Source: Pedobacter sp. (GTDB lineage: Bacteria > Bacteroidota > Bacteroidia > Sphingobacteriales > Sphingobacteriaceae). From it: a stretch of 10,119 bases of DNA. The notes under the pieces are model-generated. The model worked only from the letters and a program-made list of their open reading frames with translations. It made no database searches and was not told the origin of the DNA. A program made the translations under genes and the position numbers. Each line of letters begins with the position of its first letter. The first letter of the stretch is position 1. The DNA is taken from the NCBI GenBank assembly GCA_028287885.1, contig JAQBOT010000327.1, positions 1 through 10,119 on the forward strand, read 5' to 3'. Shown piece by piece: positions 1 through 8,050 of the stretch.

Positions 1-1
1 G

Positions 2-733
2 TGGTTGGATGGATTTTGTGTTCGCCCTAAGATTACTATTCATACAACTGTTGACTGGCAACTTGTTATTCGATTTAACCAGGATATTGACATGCCTAAA
101 ATTGCCTCGATGGGCAGAAGAAACCAGCCAGGTTTGATTGTAGTTGATCGTACCGTAACCGGCCCCTATGAAAATTATGCGACGCCAGAACAGGAAGTTC
201 CAGCAAAGCCTTTAAATTATCCCTGGGAAACCTGTATGACCATGGGGAACTCCTGGAGTTATGTTCCAGGGGATCACTACAAGTCAGTACATGACTTGGT
301 ACAGCTGCTGGTAAAAGTAGTGTCCCGCGGAGGCAATTTCCTGATGAACATTGGACCTGGTCCGGATGGAGATTGGGATCCTGAAGCCTACAAACGTTTG
401 GAAGGGATTGGCGCCTGGATGAAAATCAACGGGGAAGGCATTTACAATTCCCGTGCTGTTGCACCTTATTCCGCAGGAAATATCTATTACACAAAGAGCA
501 AGGATAAAAACACGGTTTACGCCTTTGTTCTTGCCAATCAGGATGCTGTTGCTTTGCCTTCCAGCTTAACTATCCCCTTAACAGGAGTTAAAAAGGTAAA
601 GAAGGTCAGCTTATTGGGTGGAACGCAAAAACTAAGTTGGAAAAGCAATGAGGCAGGTATCCAACTGACGATACCGAAATCCGTACGACAGTTGGCATTA
701 AAAGAAGCAGCCTGCTTTAAAATAGATTACTGA
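2..733 (+). CDS. GH29 alpha-L-fucosidase, C-terminal part (5' end outside window)
   Basis: Retaining exo-enzyme that removes alpha-L-fucose from glycans, probably periplasmic. The frame is open to the left edge and reads W-L-D-G from base 2, so the TTG at base 5 is internal and not a start. The Asp at 8-10 in WLDG sits where GH29 enzymes carry the catalytic nucleophile. Further family signatures follow: NQDIDMPKIA, QPGLIVVDRTV, GPYENYATPEQE, YPWETCMTMGNSWSYVP and GGNFLMNIGPGPDG. The acid/base Glu should be among the Glu residues of the YENYATPEQE / PWET stretch, but I cannot assign it without alignment. The last ~90 residues (from about GEGIYNSRAVAPY) look like the usual C-terminal beta-sandwich. 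The gene ends in TGA, 21 bases before the next start, and is probably the upstream member of the same operon. Family assignment is firm; linkage specificity is not readable. Confidence 0.95.
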   Translation, partial: WLDGFCVRPKITIHTTVDWQLVIRFNQDIDMPKIASMGRRNQPGLIVVDRTVTGPYENYATPEQEVPAKPLNYPWETCMTMGNSWSYVPGDHYKSVHDLVQLLVKVVSRGGNFLMNIGPGPDGDWDPEAYKRLEGIGAWMKINGEGIYNSRAVAPYSAGNIYYTKSKDKNTVYAFVLANQDAVALPSSLTIPLTGVKKVKKVSLLGGTQKLSWKSNEAGIQLTIPKSVRQLALKEAACFKIDY

Positions 734-754
734 ATATCCTTAACCTAAATCACC

Positions 755-3448
755 TTGCAGATACTAACTTACAACTCAGCAGCCGCATTTCTTAGCATCG
801 GAAAGCTTTTTAAAGTAGCGGTCCTTGCTTTTTTAACCATTGTTTCATTATCAGGGGACTTGAAAGCACAGCGCTCCTACGAACTAAATACAGGTTGGAA
901 GTGTGCAGCCATCGCTGAGGTAAAAGCAAATGGACCTAGTTTATCTACAAGCGATTATTCAGTTGCGAATTGGATGTCTGCCACAGTACCCGGAACGGTT
1001 TTGACCACACTTTTGAATAACAACAAAGTTCCGGATCCATTTTACGGGATGAACAATGCGCATATTAAAGATATTTATGTTACCGGAAGAGATTATTATA
1101 CCTACTGGTTTGTGAAGGACTTCGATGAAGCAGCCCCAGTAAATGGACAGCAGGTTTATTTGAATTTTAGGGGCGTTAATTACAGTTCCGAAATCTATTT
1201 AAATGGCAAAAAAGTAAATCCCAAGTTACATACCGGCATGTTCTTGCGCCAATCCTACAATGTCAGCGCTTTGCTCAACAAAACCGGCAAAAACCGCCTT
1301 GCCGTCCTGGTTTATCCGCCAGATCCGGTTGGAAATCCAAACGGCGGCCAAGGTGGTGATGGAAAGATTGCCAAGAGTGTAGGACTGCAGTATACAGCTG
1401 GCTGGGATTGGATTCAGCCGATGCGAGACCGTAACACGGGTATTTGGGATAAAGTAACGATAGAGAAAACAGGTGAAATCAACTTAATGAACCCACATGT
1501 TATAACTGTTGTTCCAGGCTTGCGGAAGGTCTCAGGCCCACAACAGCCAGCTATTGTCAAAGCCTCCGCAGAACTGCAAAATCCAACAAACCATGCGGTA
1601 AAAGGCATCTTACAATATGTGCTGGACGGAAATACCGTGTCTAAAGCGATTACCCTGGCTGCGAACTCCAGGCAGGAAGTTTCCCTTGCTGATTTTACCC
1701 TGAAACATCCAAGTTTATGGTGGCCAAACGGTTACGGTCCACAAAACTTGTACAACCTGAAAATGCAGTTCTTAACTGCAGGAAATCACGTTTCTGATCA
1801 GGAAATTGTATCTGTAGGTGTTCGCCAGATTACGACCAGTTGGAACACTGAAACACACAGCCGGCAAGTAGAAGTAAATGGGCAGAAAGTATTTATTAAA
1901 GGCGGAAACTGGATTATTTCGGATGCCATGCTGCGTTTTTCGGACGCCCGGTACGATGCTGAGGTTCGTTTTCACCGGGACATGAACCTAAATCTCATCC
2001 GGGTTTGGGGCGGTGCATTGGTTGAAAGGCCTGAGTTTTACCAGGCATGTGACAAATATGGGCTCTTGGTTTTCCAGGATTTCTGGATTTCTGGTGATGC
2101 GAATGGAAAATGGTTTGATCCCATGAAAGCGGAAGATCAATGGACAAGACGTAAATACCCAGATGATCATGCTTTATATTTAAAGTCAGTAGCGGACCAA
2201 ATTAAAATGGTGCGTAATCATGCTTCGCTGGCTATCTGGTGTGGGGGAAATGAAATTACGCCACCTGAAGACATTCTGTTGGCTGTTCGGGATACGATTT
2301 TGCCAAAACTAGACGGCACACGCTGGTTTGTAGACTACTCAAATTCTGATAAGATGTCGCTGAACACCTTGGGCGGAAACGGGGATGGGCCTTACGGCAT
2401 TCAACCACTCTCGGCATTTTGGGAAGATCGTACGCAACCTTTTAACTCAGAGGTCGGGTCGGTCGGCTTAAGTGATTATGAATCGCTAACACGGTTCATT
2501 CCCGAAAAAAACATGATTGCCCCAGAGTATTCGGCGGAAAAGAAAACAAGCAAAGTTGATTCCGTTTGGGACTACCACAAGTATATCGGGTATGATGCGG
2601 CCATTGATCCTTATGGGAAGGCGAAAAATCCAAAAGACTTTGCCGACAAAGCGCAGTTGGTCAATTACGATCAGTATCGCGGATTGATGGAAGGTTTCAG
2701 CTCCCACATGTGGAGTTGGTACACCGGCACGATCATCTGGAAAACTCAAAATCCCTGGACGGCAATGCGTGGGCAGATGTATGACTATTACCTGGATCCG
2801 AACGCTTGCTTATACGGTTTACACAATGGAAGCGAGCCGCTGCATGCTATGTATAACCCCGTTACTGGGATGGTTTCGGTGGTCAACAACACATTTGAGA
2901 CCCAGCGTGATTTGATGCTTACCGCGAAAACCATTGAAATGAATGGAGCCGATAGCCTGTTAACGCAGGTTTTTGTTGAAGTCCAAGCTTCCTCTGTCAA
3001 AAGCTTCTTACCATTAAAATCTGTAGTAGACCGCCGTGCACATGAGCAGGGTGTGTTTTTGTGCCTGCAGATATTCGACAAAAATAAGAATAAGCTGAGT
3101 GAAAATATTTATTGGATAGCAGATGCAAAAGGTAATTACTCAGGTCTCCAAAAAATGGAACCATCCTCCGTACAAACATCAGCACGGAAAATAGCTGAAG
3201 GGAAAATTGAGGTCACTTTAACTAACCCTGCAAAAATGCCCCTGGCGTTTTTTAACAGGATCTCGTTGGTTGATCCGGCAACGAACAAGCGGATCTTACC
3301 TGTTTTCTATTCAGACAATTACATTTCAGTACTTCCTGGCGATCAGAAGAAAATAACGATGGAGTATGTGCCTGGAAAAGGCGCGCAGGCAGTAGTAGTA
3401 TCTGTAACCGGCTGGAATGTACACGAACAACTTATCCCGGTAAAATAA
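755..3448 (+). CDS. GH2 beta-mannosidase / endo-beta-mannosidase-like glycoside hydrolase, secreted
   Basis: Retaining beta-glycosidase of family GH2, 897 residues, a usual length. Signal peptide at about 15-39 (KLFKVAVLAFLTIVSLSG...KAQ). Domains: sugar-binding jelly roll ~40-240 (VPGTVLTTLL, DYYTYWF, FRGVNYSSEIYLNG), Ig-like ~245-360 ending with LWWPNGYGPQNLY (321-333), TIM barrel ~365-680, and C-terminal beta domains to the end. Catalytic residues are visible: acid/base E500 in WCGGNE (bases 2252-2254) and nucleophile E566 in FNSEVGS (2450-2452), 66 residues apart. The barrel also has RVWGGALVE (416-424) and DFWISGDANGKW (442-453). The latter, with GGNEITPPEDI, resembles plant endo-beta-mannosidases (Man-beta-1,4-GlcNAc cleavage) as well as exo-beta-D-glucosaminidases, so the substrate remains open among beta-mannoside, N-glycan core and glucosamine. 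Start: in-frame TAA at 746-748 and no ATG before the signal peptide, so TTG 755 is the best start. Confidence 0.95.
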   Translation: MQILTYNSAAAFLSIGKLFKVAVLAFLTIVSLSGDLKAQRSYELNTGWKCAAIAEVKANGPSLSTSDYSVANWMSATVPGTVLTTLLNNNKVPDPFYGMNNAHIKDIYVTGRDYYTYWFVKDFDEAAPVNGQQVYLNFRGVNYSSEIYLNGKKVNPKLHTGMFLRQSYNVSALLNKTGKNRLAVLVYPPDPVGNPNGGQGGDGKIAKSVGLQYTAGWDWIQPMRDRNTGIWDKVTIEKTGEINLMNPHVITVVPGLRKVSGPQQPAIVKASAELQNPTNHAVKGILQYVLDGNTVSKAITLAANSRQEVSLADFTLKHPSLWWPNGYGPQNLYNLKMQFLTAGNHVSDQEIVSVGVRQITTSWNTETHSRQVEVNGQKVFIKGGNWIISDAMLRFSDARYDAEVRFHRDMNLNLIRVWGGALVERPEFYQACDKYGLLVFQDFWISGDANGKWFDPMKAEDQWTRRKYPDDHALYLKSVADQIKMVRNHASLAIWCGGNEITPPEDILLAVRDTILPKLDGTRWFVDYSNSDKMSLNTLGGNGDGPYGIQPLSAFWEDRTQPFNSEVGSVGLSDYESLTRFIPEKNMIAPEYSAEKKTSKVDSVWDYHKYIGYDAAIDPYGKAKNPKDFADKAQLVNYDQYRGLMEGFSSHMWSWYTGTIIWKTQNPWTAMRGQMYDYYLDPNACLYGLHNGSEPLHAMYNPVTGMVSVVNNTFETQRDLMLTAKTIEMNGADSLLTQVFVEVQASSVKSFLPLKSVVDRRAHEQGVFLCLQIFDKNKNKLSENIYWIADAKGNYSGLQKMEPSSVQTSARKIAEGKIEVTLTNPAKMPLAFFNRISLVDPATNKRILPVFYSDNYISVLPGDQKKITMEYVPGKGAQAVVVSVTGWNVHEQLIPVK

Positions 3449-3482
3449 CCTTTGATCACAACTGGACAACACGCATAAATAT

Positions 3483-4592
3483 ATGGATCGTCTAATTTCC
3501 AAAAGTATATTGCCCTTAGCTTTAGTATTGTTAAGCGGAATCCCGAAGCTGATGGCTCAAAATAGTTTTAAAGGTTTAGAGCCTCTGTTCAGCACAGCAA
3601 AAAGCTACGTGCTGCAGCATACGGACCAGCAATTAAATATGGACGGCAAGCTGGCAGAAAGTGCCTGGCAAAAGGCCGCATGGACAACAGATTTTGTCGA
3701 CATCGAAGGAAGTCTTAAGCCATCACCGACACTGCGCACACAGGTAAAAATGCTTTGGAATGATTCAACTTTGTTCATTGCTGCAAAATTGCAGGAACCA
3801 CAGGTCTGGGCAACCCAAACCCATCATGATGATATTATCTTCAAGGATAATGATTTTGAAATCTTTATTGACCCGGATAACAACACACACCAATATTTCG
3901 AGATTGAAGTTAATGCATTGAATAAGATTTTTGATCTATTCCTGCCAAAACCTTACAGAGATGGGGGTGATGCCTTAGTTGGCTGGAATGTGGAAGGATT
4001 AAGATCAGGTGTTCACATTGAGGGCACATTGAATAAACCAAAGGATCAGGATAAAGGATGGACGGTTGAAATGGCAATTCCATTGAAATCACTACGTATG
4101 GGTTTTCCCTTTCATGTTCCAACAGAAGGTACTTTATGGCGCATCAATTTTTCCCGTGTTGAATGGGATACCAAGGTAGCCGGGAATATGAATGTTAAGA
4201 TTAAGGATGCTTCAGGAAAAGATCTGCCAGAACACAATTGGGTTTGGTCTCCGCAAGGCGTAATTAACATGCACTACCCGGAGCACTGGGGGTATTTGCA
4301 ATTTACGCGGACAACTGACGCCGTTTTTAAGATGCCTTATACTGAATCTCAGAAGCAACAGTTGTGGCTGATCTATTACCGGCAAAAAGAGCATCAGGAA
4401 AGAACTGGACGTTACGCAAGCACTTTAGCAGAACTCGAAATAACGCCGCAAATGACGATAGATAACCAGATAAACCAGGTACAATTGGAAGCTACTGCTA
4501 AACAATTTACAGCAACTATATTAGCGGAAGGCAAAACAGCCATAAGCATCAACAACGAAGGATTAATTCAAACACCAACATCAAAACCATGA
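3483..4592 (+). CDS. secreted CBM9-like carbohydrate-binding protein
   Basis: 369 residues. The Sec signal peptide covers about 1-25 (KSILPLALVLLSGIPKLMA, then QNS), with no lipobox. Residues ~40-275 form a CBM9-like beta-sandwich of the kind common in Bacteroidota glycan loci. The family pattern is plain: MDGKLAESAWQKAAW (53-67), LWNDSTLFIAAKLQEP (91-106), DNDFEIFIDPDNN (122-134), YFEIEVNALN (138-147), GWTVEMAIPLKSL (192-204), WRINFSRVEW (219-228) and HYPEHWGYLQF (264-274). It probably binds or presents glycan; catalysis is not indicated. The remaining tail (~285-369) is not part of the CBM9 fold: a helix (ESQKQQLWLIYYRQKEHQERTG) followed by RYASTLAEL and a short strand-rich end, reminiscent of pseudopilin-type C-terminal modules. 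The stop overlaps the next start as ATGA (4589-4592), implying translational coupling with the TIM-barrel gene. The ATG at 3483 is the natural start. Confidence 0.88.
   Translation: MDRLISKSILPLALVLLSGIPKLMAQNSFKGLEPLFSTAKSYVLQHTDQQLNMDGKLAESAWQKAAWTTDFVDIEGSLKPSPTLRTQVKMLWNDSTLFIAAKLQEPQVWATQTHHDDIIFKDNDFEIFIDPDNNTHQYFEIEVNALNKIFDLFLPKPYRDGGDALVGWNVEGLRSGVHIEGTLNKPKDQDKGWTVEMAIPLKSLRMGFPFHVPTEGTLWRINFSRVEWDTKVAGNMNVKIKDASGKDLPEHNWVWSPQGVINMHYPEHWGYLQFTRTTDAVFKMPYTESQKQQLWLIYYRQKEHQERTGRYASTLAELEITPQMTIDNQINQVQLEATAKQFTATILAEGKTAISINNEGLIQTPTSKP
4589..4592 (+). other. ATGA stop/start overlap (translational coupling site)
   Basis: The TGA of the CBM9-like gene (4590-4592) overlaps the ATG of the Tat-exported barrel gene (4589-4591). 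There is no purine-rich Shine-Dalgarno just upstream (the preceding bases are AACACCAACATCAAAACC), so re-initiation by the terminating ribosome is the simplest reading. It suggests matched expression of the two proteins. Confidence 0.85.
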
Positions 4593-5680
4593 CTAGTCGC
4601 CGGAATTTCGTTAAAACTGGTTTAGTTGCCGGACTATCTGCAACCCTTTTACCAGCCGTGTCCAATGCTGAAAGCACAGCTTTTGTGCGGAAAAAGAAGT
4701 GGAAACATTGGGTATGGACAAACCCCGATCTTAAAGATACCGATCAACAATTAGCTGAGCGCTATCAGAAATATTATGAGGCGGGTATTCGTGGAATCTT
4801 TTTTGAGAGCGACAGCGAGCGGCATTTTCGAGCAGCGAAGACGCATAAAATAGAAGCGCATCGTTGGATCTGGACAATGAACAGGGGAGAAAAGAGCTTG
4901 CTTGACGCGCATCCGGACTGGTATGCAGTAAACCGTAAAGGCGAATCTTGCGCCCATTATCCACCCTACGTTAACTATTATCGCTGGCTCTGCCCTTGCC
5001 GCGAGGAAGTGAAGAAGTACTTGGAGAATGATTATGCCAACGCCTTAAAAAAGGATTATATTGATGGCATCCACCTGGATTATGTGCGGTTTTGTGATGT
5101 AATTCTGCCGGTGAATTTGTGGGATAAGTATACAATTGTTCAAACAAGCGAATTGCCGGAATATGATTACTGCTATTGTACGGTCTGCAAGGAGGCATAC
5201 AAGGCAGAGTTTGGAACGGATATAGACACAGTGCAGTATCCGGAAGCAAGTCCGTCCTGGCGATTGTTCCGTTACCAGCGTGTAAATCAAGTCGTAGAAC
5301 GGTTGACCAAAGTAGCCAAGGCATACAATAAGCCAATTACTGCAGCCGTCTTTCCAACGCCTGATATTGCACACCGGAATGTAAAGCAAGATTGGGTGAA
5401 TTGGGATGTAAGCGGTGTTTGCCCAATGATCTATCATGGCTTCTATAAAGAGAACGTAGCCTGGATAGGGTGTGCTGTTGCAGAAGGCGTAAAGGCGCTT
5501 AATGGCAAGTTCCCTTTATATGCCGGCTTGTACTTGCCAGACTTTGCAAGTGATCAGGAGGTACAACAAGGAATAGAAAACGCGTTAAATAACGGAGCTG
5601 CTGGTGTTTCACTGTTTGGACAAGTTACGGACACCCATTTAGCAGCACTAAAAAATGCATCTACAAAAATCCCACGTTAA
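4589..5680 (+). CDS. Tat-exported, cysteine-rich TIM-barrel protein, putative glycoside hydrolase
   Basis: 363 residues, activity unknown. The N-terminus is a twin-arginine signal: SRRNFVK (3-9), then hydrophobic GLVAGLSATLLPAVSNA with likely cleavage after A27. The mature part reads as a (beta/alpha)8 barrel related to family-10-like / COG1649-type putative glycosyl hydrolases: AGIRGIFFESDSE (65-77), HRWIWTMN (91-98), HPDWYAVNRKG (108-118), DGIHLDYVRF (159-168), PITAAVFPTPD (249-259), DVSGVCPMIYHGFY (273-286), PLYAGLYLPDF (309-319) and GAAGVSLFG (336-344). Candidate acidic catalytic residues at strand ends are E73, D164 and D273, by position only. There are nine cysteines, including CPC (135-137) and CYCTVC (195-200), the latter directly followed by a helix. 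Its start lies inside the stop of the CBM9-like gene, and it is followed by a GH92 gene, so a role in the same glycan pathway is likely. I cannot assign a CAZy family. Confidence 0.8.
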   Translation: MTSRRNFVKTGLVAGLSATLLPAVSNAESTAFVRKKKWKHWVWTNPDLKDTDQQLAERYQKYYEAGIRGIFFESDSERHFRAAKTHKIEAHRWIWTMNRGEKSLLDAHPDWYAVNRKGESCAHYPPYVNYYRWLCPCREEVKKYLENDYANALKKDYIDGIHLDYVRFCDVILPVNLWDKYTIVQTSELPEYDYCYCTVCKEAYKAEFGTDIDTVQYPEASPSWRLFRYQRVNQVVERLTKVAKAYNKPITAAVFPTPDIAHRNVKQDWVNWDVSGVCPMIYHGFYKENVAWIGCAVAEGVKALNGKFPLYAGLYLPDFASDQEVQQGIENALNNGAAGVSLFGQVTDTHLAALKNASTKIPR

Positions 5681-5720
5681 GGGATAGGGGGCATATAGAA
5701 AATAGAAATAATAAACTTAA

Positions 5721-8030
5721 ATGAAAACACAGCATTATACCATGATTTTGAAAACATATTTAAAGAAATCTTCATTGCTCTTAACCTGTGCGGTACTTAC
5801 TTCAGCAATGGCGTTTGCTCAGAAAAGACCGGTTGTCTTTGCAAAAAACAAGCAGGAAAACCTCAGCAAATATGTCGACCCCTTTATTGGTACCGGTTTT
5901 CACGGGCACGTCTTTGTTGGTGCAAATGTGCCTTTTGGTGCTGTGCAGTTAGGTCCAAGTAATATTTCTCAAGGTTGGGATTGGTGCTCGGGCTATCATA
6001 TTTCCGATTCTACCATTGTTGGTTTTCAACATACGCATTTGAGCGGAACCGGTATCGGCGATTTGGGTGACTTATCATTTATGCCAACTACGGGCGCAAT
6101 AAAGTTGACGAAGGGTACCTTAAAAGACATGCAAAGCGGTTACGTTTCGCTCTTTAGCCACCAGGATGAAACTGTTCGACCGGGTTATTACGCTGTAAAA
6201 CTAAAGCGCTATGATATTGGGGTTCGGTTAACAACAAGCGAACGGGTTGGCTTTCACGAATATACTTTCCCAAAAAGCAATCAGGCTCATATCATAATCG
6301 ATCTACAGGAAGGTCTAAATTGGGACAGGCCAACAAAGACTTCTATTAAATTGCTTAACCCAACAACCATTACGGGTTATCGGCTTTCGACTGGCTGGGC
6401 AAAAGACCAGCGCATTTATTTTGCTGCTGTTTTCTCTAAGCCAATTAAGAATTTTGCTGTTTATGACAGTGTGGTTGTTAAAACAGGTGCGGCACTAACC
6501 GGAGAGAAGGTTAAAGGCGTTATATCGTTTACGACCGCCGAGGGCGAGAAAGTACTTGTAAAAGTAGGCGTATCTCCGGTAAGTTCGGAGAACGCCCTAG
6601 CCAATATTCAAGCAGAGATCCCCGGATGGAGTTTCAATCAGGTTGTTGCACAAGCTGACCAAAAATGGAATAAAGAACTTCAGAAGGTTGTGATAAAGAC
6701 AGCAGATGAAACGCAAAAACGTGTTTTTTATACGGCCCTTTATCATACCATGATTGCACCTTCTATCTTTAATGATCACAATGGCGACTACTGGGGGACT
6801 GACAAAAAAGTGCATAAAAATGCAGGCTTTACCAATTACACAACCTTTTCTTTGTGGGATACTTACCGTGCTTTAAACCCACTTTACACCATCATCCAGC
6901 CTGAGAAAGTAAATGACATCATCAACACCATGCTTGCTATTTACCAGCAGCAGGGAAAATTGCCGGTTTGGCATTTGATGGGCAATGAAACCAACACGAT
7001 GGTTGGCTACAGTGCGGTGCCCGTTGTTGCGGATGCATACTTAAAAGGATTTAAAGGTTTTGATGCTGCGCTTGCTTATAAAGCCATCAAATCGAGCGCA
7101 ATGGATACGGATCGTGGCATTCACTATGTTCAAAAATATGGATTCATCCCTGCTGACAGTACCGTTGAATCTGTGGCCATGGGCTTGGAATACAGTATCG
7201 ATGACTGGGGAATTGCAGCCGTAGCAAAAAGGATGGGTAAAACCGCAGATGCTGATTACTTCGCCAAACGTGCGAAGAACTATCGTTATTACTTCGACCC
7301 TGCAACTCATTTCATGCGTGGACGATTATCTGAAAGCCAATGGAGAACTCCTTTCAGTCCCTTTGTTTCCCGCCATCGTGCTGATGACTATACAGAAGGA
7401 AATGCGTGGCAATATACCTGGCTGGTTCCGCAGGATGTAAAAGGACTGATCAATTTACAGGGTGGAGACCAACCCTTTATCGAAAAACTCGATTCACTAT
7501 TCATTGCTAAAGGAAGCTTGGGTAAAGAAGGCTCGCCTGATATTTCTGGCTTAATCGGCCAATATGCCCATGGTAACGAGCCATCCCACCACATCACTTA
7601 CCTGTATGCTTACGCCGGACAACCTTGGAAAACTGCCGAAAAAGTGCGGTTTATCATGAATAACTTTTACACAGATAAACACGATGGGATTATTGGTAAC
7701 GAAGATGTTGGGCAGATGTCGGCCTGGTACGTACTGTCATCTTTAGGCTTTTATCAAGTGAACCCTGCTAGCGGCGTTTTCGTGTTTGGCAGTCCACTTT
7801 TCTCCGAAGCAACCGTAAAACTTGCTGCAGGTAAAACGTTGCATATTGTAGCAAAAAATAATAGCCCTGAAAACATGTATATACAGAATGCTTCTTTAAA
7901 CGGCAAAAAGTATACACAATCCTTTATAACGTATCAGGATCTGACGCAAGGGGGAGAACTGGTCCTGGAAATGGGTGGCAAACCGAGCCAGACCTGGGGA
8001 ACATTAGCTGCTGATCGTCCGCAGATGTAA
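5721..8030 (+). CDS. GH92 exo-alpha-mannosidase, secreted
   Basis: Calcium-dependent inverting alpha-mannosidase, 769 residues, full length for GH92. A signal peptide precedes AFAQ (about residues 14-34); the cysteine in LLLTC (C23) does not make a good lipobox. The ATG at 5721 gives a 7-residue extension before the second in-frame ATG at 5742 (MILKTYLKK), which is equally acceptable. N-terminal beta-sandwich: YVDPFIGTG (51-59), NVPFGAVQLGPSN (69-81), WDWCSGYHISD (86-96) and HLSGTGIGDLGDLSFMP (106-122). (alpha/alpha)6 barrel: FSLWDTYRALNPLYTI (376-391), WHLMGNETNTMVGY (417-430), YTEGNAWQYTWLVPQD (557-572), GNEPSHHITYLYAYAG (618-633) and GIIGNEDVGQMSAWYVLSSLGFY (656-678). E559 in EGNAWQY fits the general acid and the GNEDVGQ region the general-base site. 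It follows the TIM-barrel gene after 40 A-rich bases with no promoter I recognise. The alpha-1,2 / 1,3 / 1,6 preference cannot be read safely. Confidence 0.97.
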   Translation: MKTQHYTMILKTYLKKSSLLLTCAVLTSAMAFAQKRPVVFAKNKQENLSKYVDPFIGTGFHGHVFVGANVPFGAVQLGPSNISQGWDWCSGYHISDSTIVGFQHTHLSGTGIGDLGDLSFMPTTGAIKLTKGTLKDMQSGYVSLFSHQDETVRPGYYAVKLKRYDIGVRLTTSERVGFHEYTFPKSNQAHIIIDLQEGLNWDRPTKTSIKLLNPTTITGYRLSTGWAKDQRIYFAAVFSKPIKNFAVYDSVVVKTGAALTGEKVKGVISFTTAEGEKVLVKVGVSPVSSENALANIQAEIPGWSFNQVVAQADQKWNKELQKVVIKTADETQKRVFYTALYHTMIAPSIFNDHNGDYWGTDKKVHKNAGFTNYTTFSLWDTYRALNPLYTIIQPEKVNDIINTMLAIYQQQGKLPVWHLMGNETNTMVGYSAVPVVADAYLKGFKGFDAALAYKAIKSSAMDTDRGIHYVQKYGFIPADSTVESVAMGLEYSIDDWGIAAVAKRMGKTADADYFAKRAKNYRYYFDPATHFMRGRLSESQWRTPFSPFVSRHRADDYTEGNAWQYTWLVPQDVKGLINLQGGDQPFIEKLDSLFIAKGSLGKEGSPDISGLIGQYAHGNEPSHHITYLYAYAGQPWKTAEKVRFIMNNFYTDKHDGIIGNEDVGQMSAWYVLSSLGFYQVNPASGVFVFGSPLFSEATVKLAAGKTLHIVAKNNSPENMYIQNASLNGKKYTQSFITYQDLTQGGELVLEMGGKPSQTWGTLAADRPQM

Positions 8031-8050
8031 CAGTTAACATTACATTTGTC

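Noticed and set aside
30..85. Possible frameshift in the GH29 gene, where the sequence after VRP diverges from common family members
   Set aside because: The frame is open on both sides, length to QDIDMP is close to normal, and VDWQ before NQDIDMP fits some Bacteroidota GH29 proteins. Divergence is the simpler reading.
4971..5437. Open frames of 121 and 130 codons antisense to the Tat-exported barrel gene
   Set aside because: They lie wholly opposite a gene with clear domain motifs, and their translations show no recognisable domain or signal; shadows of the coding strand.
5787..5791. LLLTC in the GH92 signal peptide as a lipobox
   Set aside because: The residue before Cys is Thr, not Gly/Ala/Ser, and a good signal peptidase I site (AFAQ) follows.
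8026..8044. Inverted pair TGTAA / TTACA spanning the GH92 stop as a terminator
   Set aside because: Only five AT-rich pairs with a nine-base loop and no proper T-run; too weak.
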